6,548 nucleotides of DNA, from contig JAICIG010000439.1 in the NCBI GenBank assembly GCA_025924495.1, forward strand, positions 1 through 6,548, given 5' to 3'. Within the stretch, counting starts at the first letter, position 1. Every line of letters starts with the position of its first letter. A program made the position numbers and the translations under genes. The notes under the pieces were generated by a model that made no database searches, was not told where the DNA came from, and saw only the letters and a program-made list of their open reading frames with translations. Below, piece by piece: positions 5,334 to 6,548 of the stretch. The stretch comes from Pirellulales bacterium. Its GTDB lineage: Bacteria > Planctomycetota > Planctomycetia > Pirellulales > JAICIG01.

Positions 5334-6548
5334 TCAAGGCGATTTCAATACAGGGCAGACGTCCAGCCATTCGCGCCCATCCTGCTCGATCCAGCGGCGG
5401 CATTCGTCCGGACCCCACGTTCCGGGGTCGTACGTCGCTACCGGCGGCGAATTGGCCATCTGCCAATAATCCAGGATCGGGTCGATAATGCCCCAGGCGA
5501 ATTCCACTTCGTCGCTCCGAGCGAACAGGCTGGCATCGCCGGCTAAGACATCCAAGAGCAGCCGCTCGTAGGCGTCGGGCATGGTGCGGCGAAATTGCGT
5601 ATCGAAGCGGAAATCGAGATCGGTCAGCCGCATGCTCATGCCGGCATCGGGCACTTTGGTTTGAAAGTGCAGTTGCATGCCTTCGGCCGGTTGGATGTGA
5701 ATGACCAGCCGGTTCGCGTCGAACTCACGCGGCTTGGGGAACATCATGTGCGGCGGCTGTCGGAACTGGATGACGATTTGCGTGGTGCGGCAATTGAAAG
5801 CTTTGCCGCTGCGCAGATAGAACGGCACGCCCTGCCAACGCCAATTGTCGACAAACAGCTTCACCGCGGCGAACGTGGCGGTGTGACTGCCGGCGGACAC
5901 TCCCGGTTCGTGGAGGTAGCCGCGGTACTGGGCGCGTACCGTATTGGATGAAACTGCAGAACCCGCCAGCGGGCGGACTGCCTGCAGCACCTTGACCTTC
6001 TCGTTGCGCACCAGATCGGCTTCGAGCCGAGCGGGCGCCTCCATGGCGGTGATCGAGAGCAGCTGCAGCAGATGGTTCTGGAACATGTCGCGCAGCACGC
6101 CGGCCGTATCGTAATAGCCGGCCCGGCGGCCGACGGCCACTTCTTCGGCCGAAGTGATCTGCACGTGATCGATGTAGTTACGGTTCCAAAGCGGCTCGAA
6201 GATCGCATTGGCGAAGCGGAACACCAGGATGTTCTGAACCGTCTCTTTGCCGAGATAGTGGTCGATGCGGTAGACCTGCCGCTCGCTGAAGACGCGGTGG
6301 ACTGCTTCATTCAGCGAGCGGGCCGAAGCCTGATCGACGCCGAAAGGCTTTTCGATGACAATCCGGCGAATGCCGCGACTTTCGTCGGCCAGGCCGCTGG
6401 CGCCCAGCCCGGCCGTCGCGAGCTCGTAAAACTGCGGCGCGGTCGCTAGGTAATAAATCCGCGCCGCTTCGGCCGGCGGTTCCAACCCATCGAGGCGCTG
6501 GCCGAGCCGGAGTAAATCGCCCGGCGTTGCCAGATCGCCCGGCTGATA
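5334..6548 (-). CDS. zwf: Glucose-6-phosphate 1-dehydrogenase, partial (N-terminus outside window)
   Basis: Cytoplasmic enzyme that oxidises glucose 6-phosphate to 6-phosphogluconolactone with NADP(+) or NAD(+), the entry step of the oxidative pentose phosphate and Entner-Doudoroff routes. The visible 404 residues run open to the window edge in frame, starting at YQPGDL, so the TTG at 6483-6485 is not the real start. Family landmarks are all present, in visible-part numbering: EKPFG at 66-70, the substrate-binding RIDHYLGKE at 94-102 (bases 6243-6269), QNHLLQ at 157-162 with the catalytic histidine at 159, and YLRSGKAF at 244-251. The C-terminal helix region ends normally with [15 protein letters not shown]6PDHs are usually about 490-510 residues, so roughly 100 residues holding the Rossmann dinucleotide motif are missing to the right. 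The gene converges on the permease gene with a 30-base gap and has no visible functional link to it. Confidence 0.96.
   Translation of the reverse strand, partial: YQPGDLATPGDLLRLGQRLDGLEPPAEAARIYYLATAPQFYELATAGLGASGLADESRGIRRIVIEKPFGVDQASARSLNEAVHRVFSERQVYRIDHYLGKETVQNILVFRFANAIFEPLWNRNYIDHVQITSAEEVAVGRRAGYYDTAGVLRDMFQNHLLQLLSITAMEAPARLEADLVRNEKVKVLQAVRPLAGSAVSSNTVRAQYRGYLHEPGVSAGSHTATFAAVKLFVDNWRWQGVPFYLRSGKAFNCRTTQIVIQFRQPPHMMFPKPREFDANRLVIHIQPAEGMQLHFQTKVPDAGMSMRLTDLDFRFDTQFRRTMPDAYERLLLDVLAGDASLFARSDEVEFAWGIIDPILDYWQMANSPPVATYDPGTWGPDECRRWIEQDGREWLDVCPVLKSP

Overview
The window looks like a chromosomal segment of a planctomycete, probably of the Pirellulales type. This rests on protein style rather than any marker gene. 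There is a Tat-exported Gfo/Idh/MocA oxidoreductase, an efflux adaptor carrying EF-hand calcium loops between Gly/Pro-rich stretches, high GC content and frequent non-ATG starts. I see no rRNA, tRNA, CRISPR array, transposase or phage gene.

Left part (1-1516, minus strand): a Tat-dependent Gfo/Idh/MocA-type dehydrogenase is followed, 65 bases downstream, by the first 46 codons of a small Ala-rich helical protein that runs off the window. The two probably form one transcript. A divergent intergenic region (1517-1963) carries two back-to-back GC-rich hairpins, a 17-base palindrome, an alternative long-range pairing for that palindrome, and a small hairpin that covers the ribosome binding site of the next gene.

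Middle part (1964-5303, plus strand): a HlyD/MacA-like membrane fusion protein and a MacB/FtsX-like ABC permease form a likely two-gene export unit. The adaptor reading frame is broken by one in-frame TAG at 2960-2962. Everything after the stop continues in the same frame with normal family sequence and ends in a two-EF-hand tail. No ABC ATPase is present beside them, so the permease must borrow one from elsewhere or the system is incomplete. Two mutually exclusive hairpins lie between adaptor and permease.

Right part (5334-6548, minus strand): the C-terminal 404 residues of glucose-6-phosphate dehydrogenase (zwf), convergent with the permease gene and open at the window edge.

The most notable points are the single amber codon inside an otherwise intact efflux adaptor, the calcium-binding extension of that adaptor, and the stacked hairpins in the leader in front of it. 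None amounts to a clearly new system.
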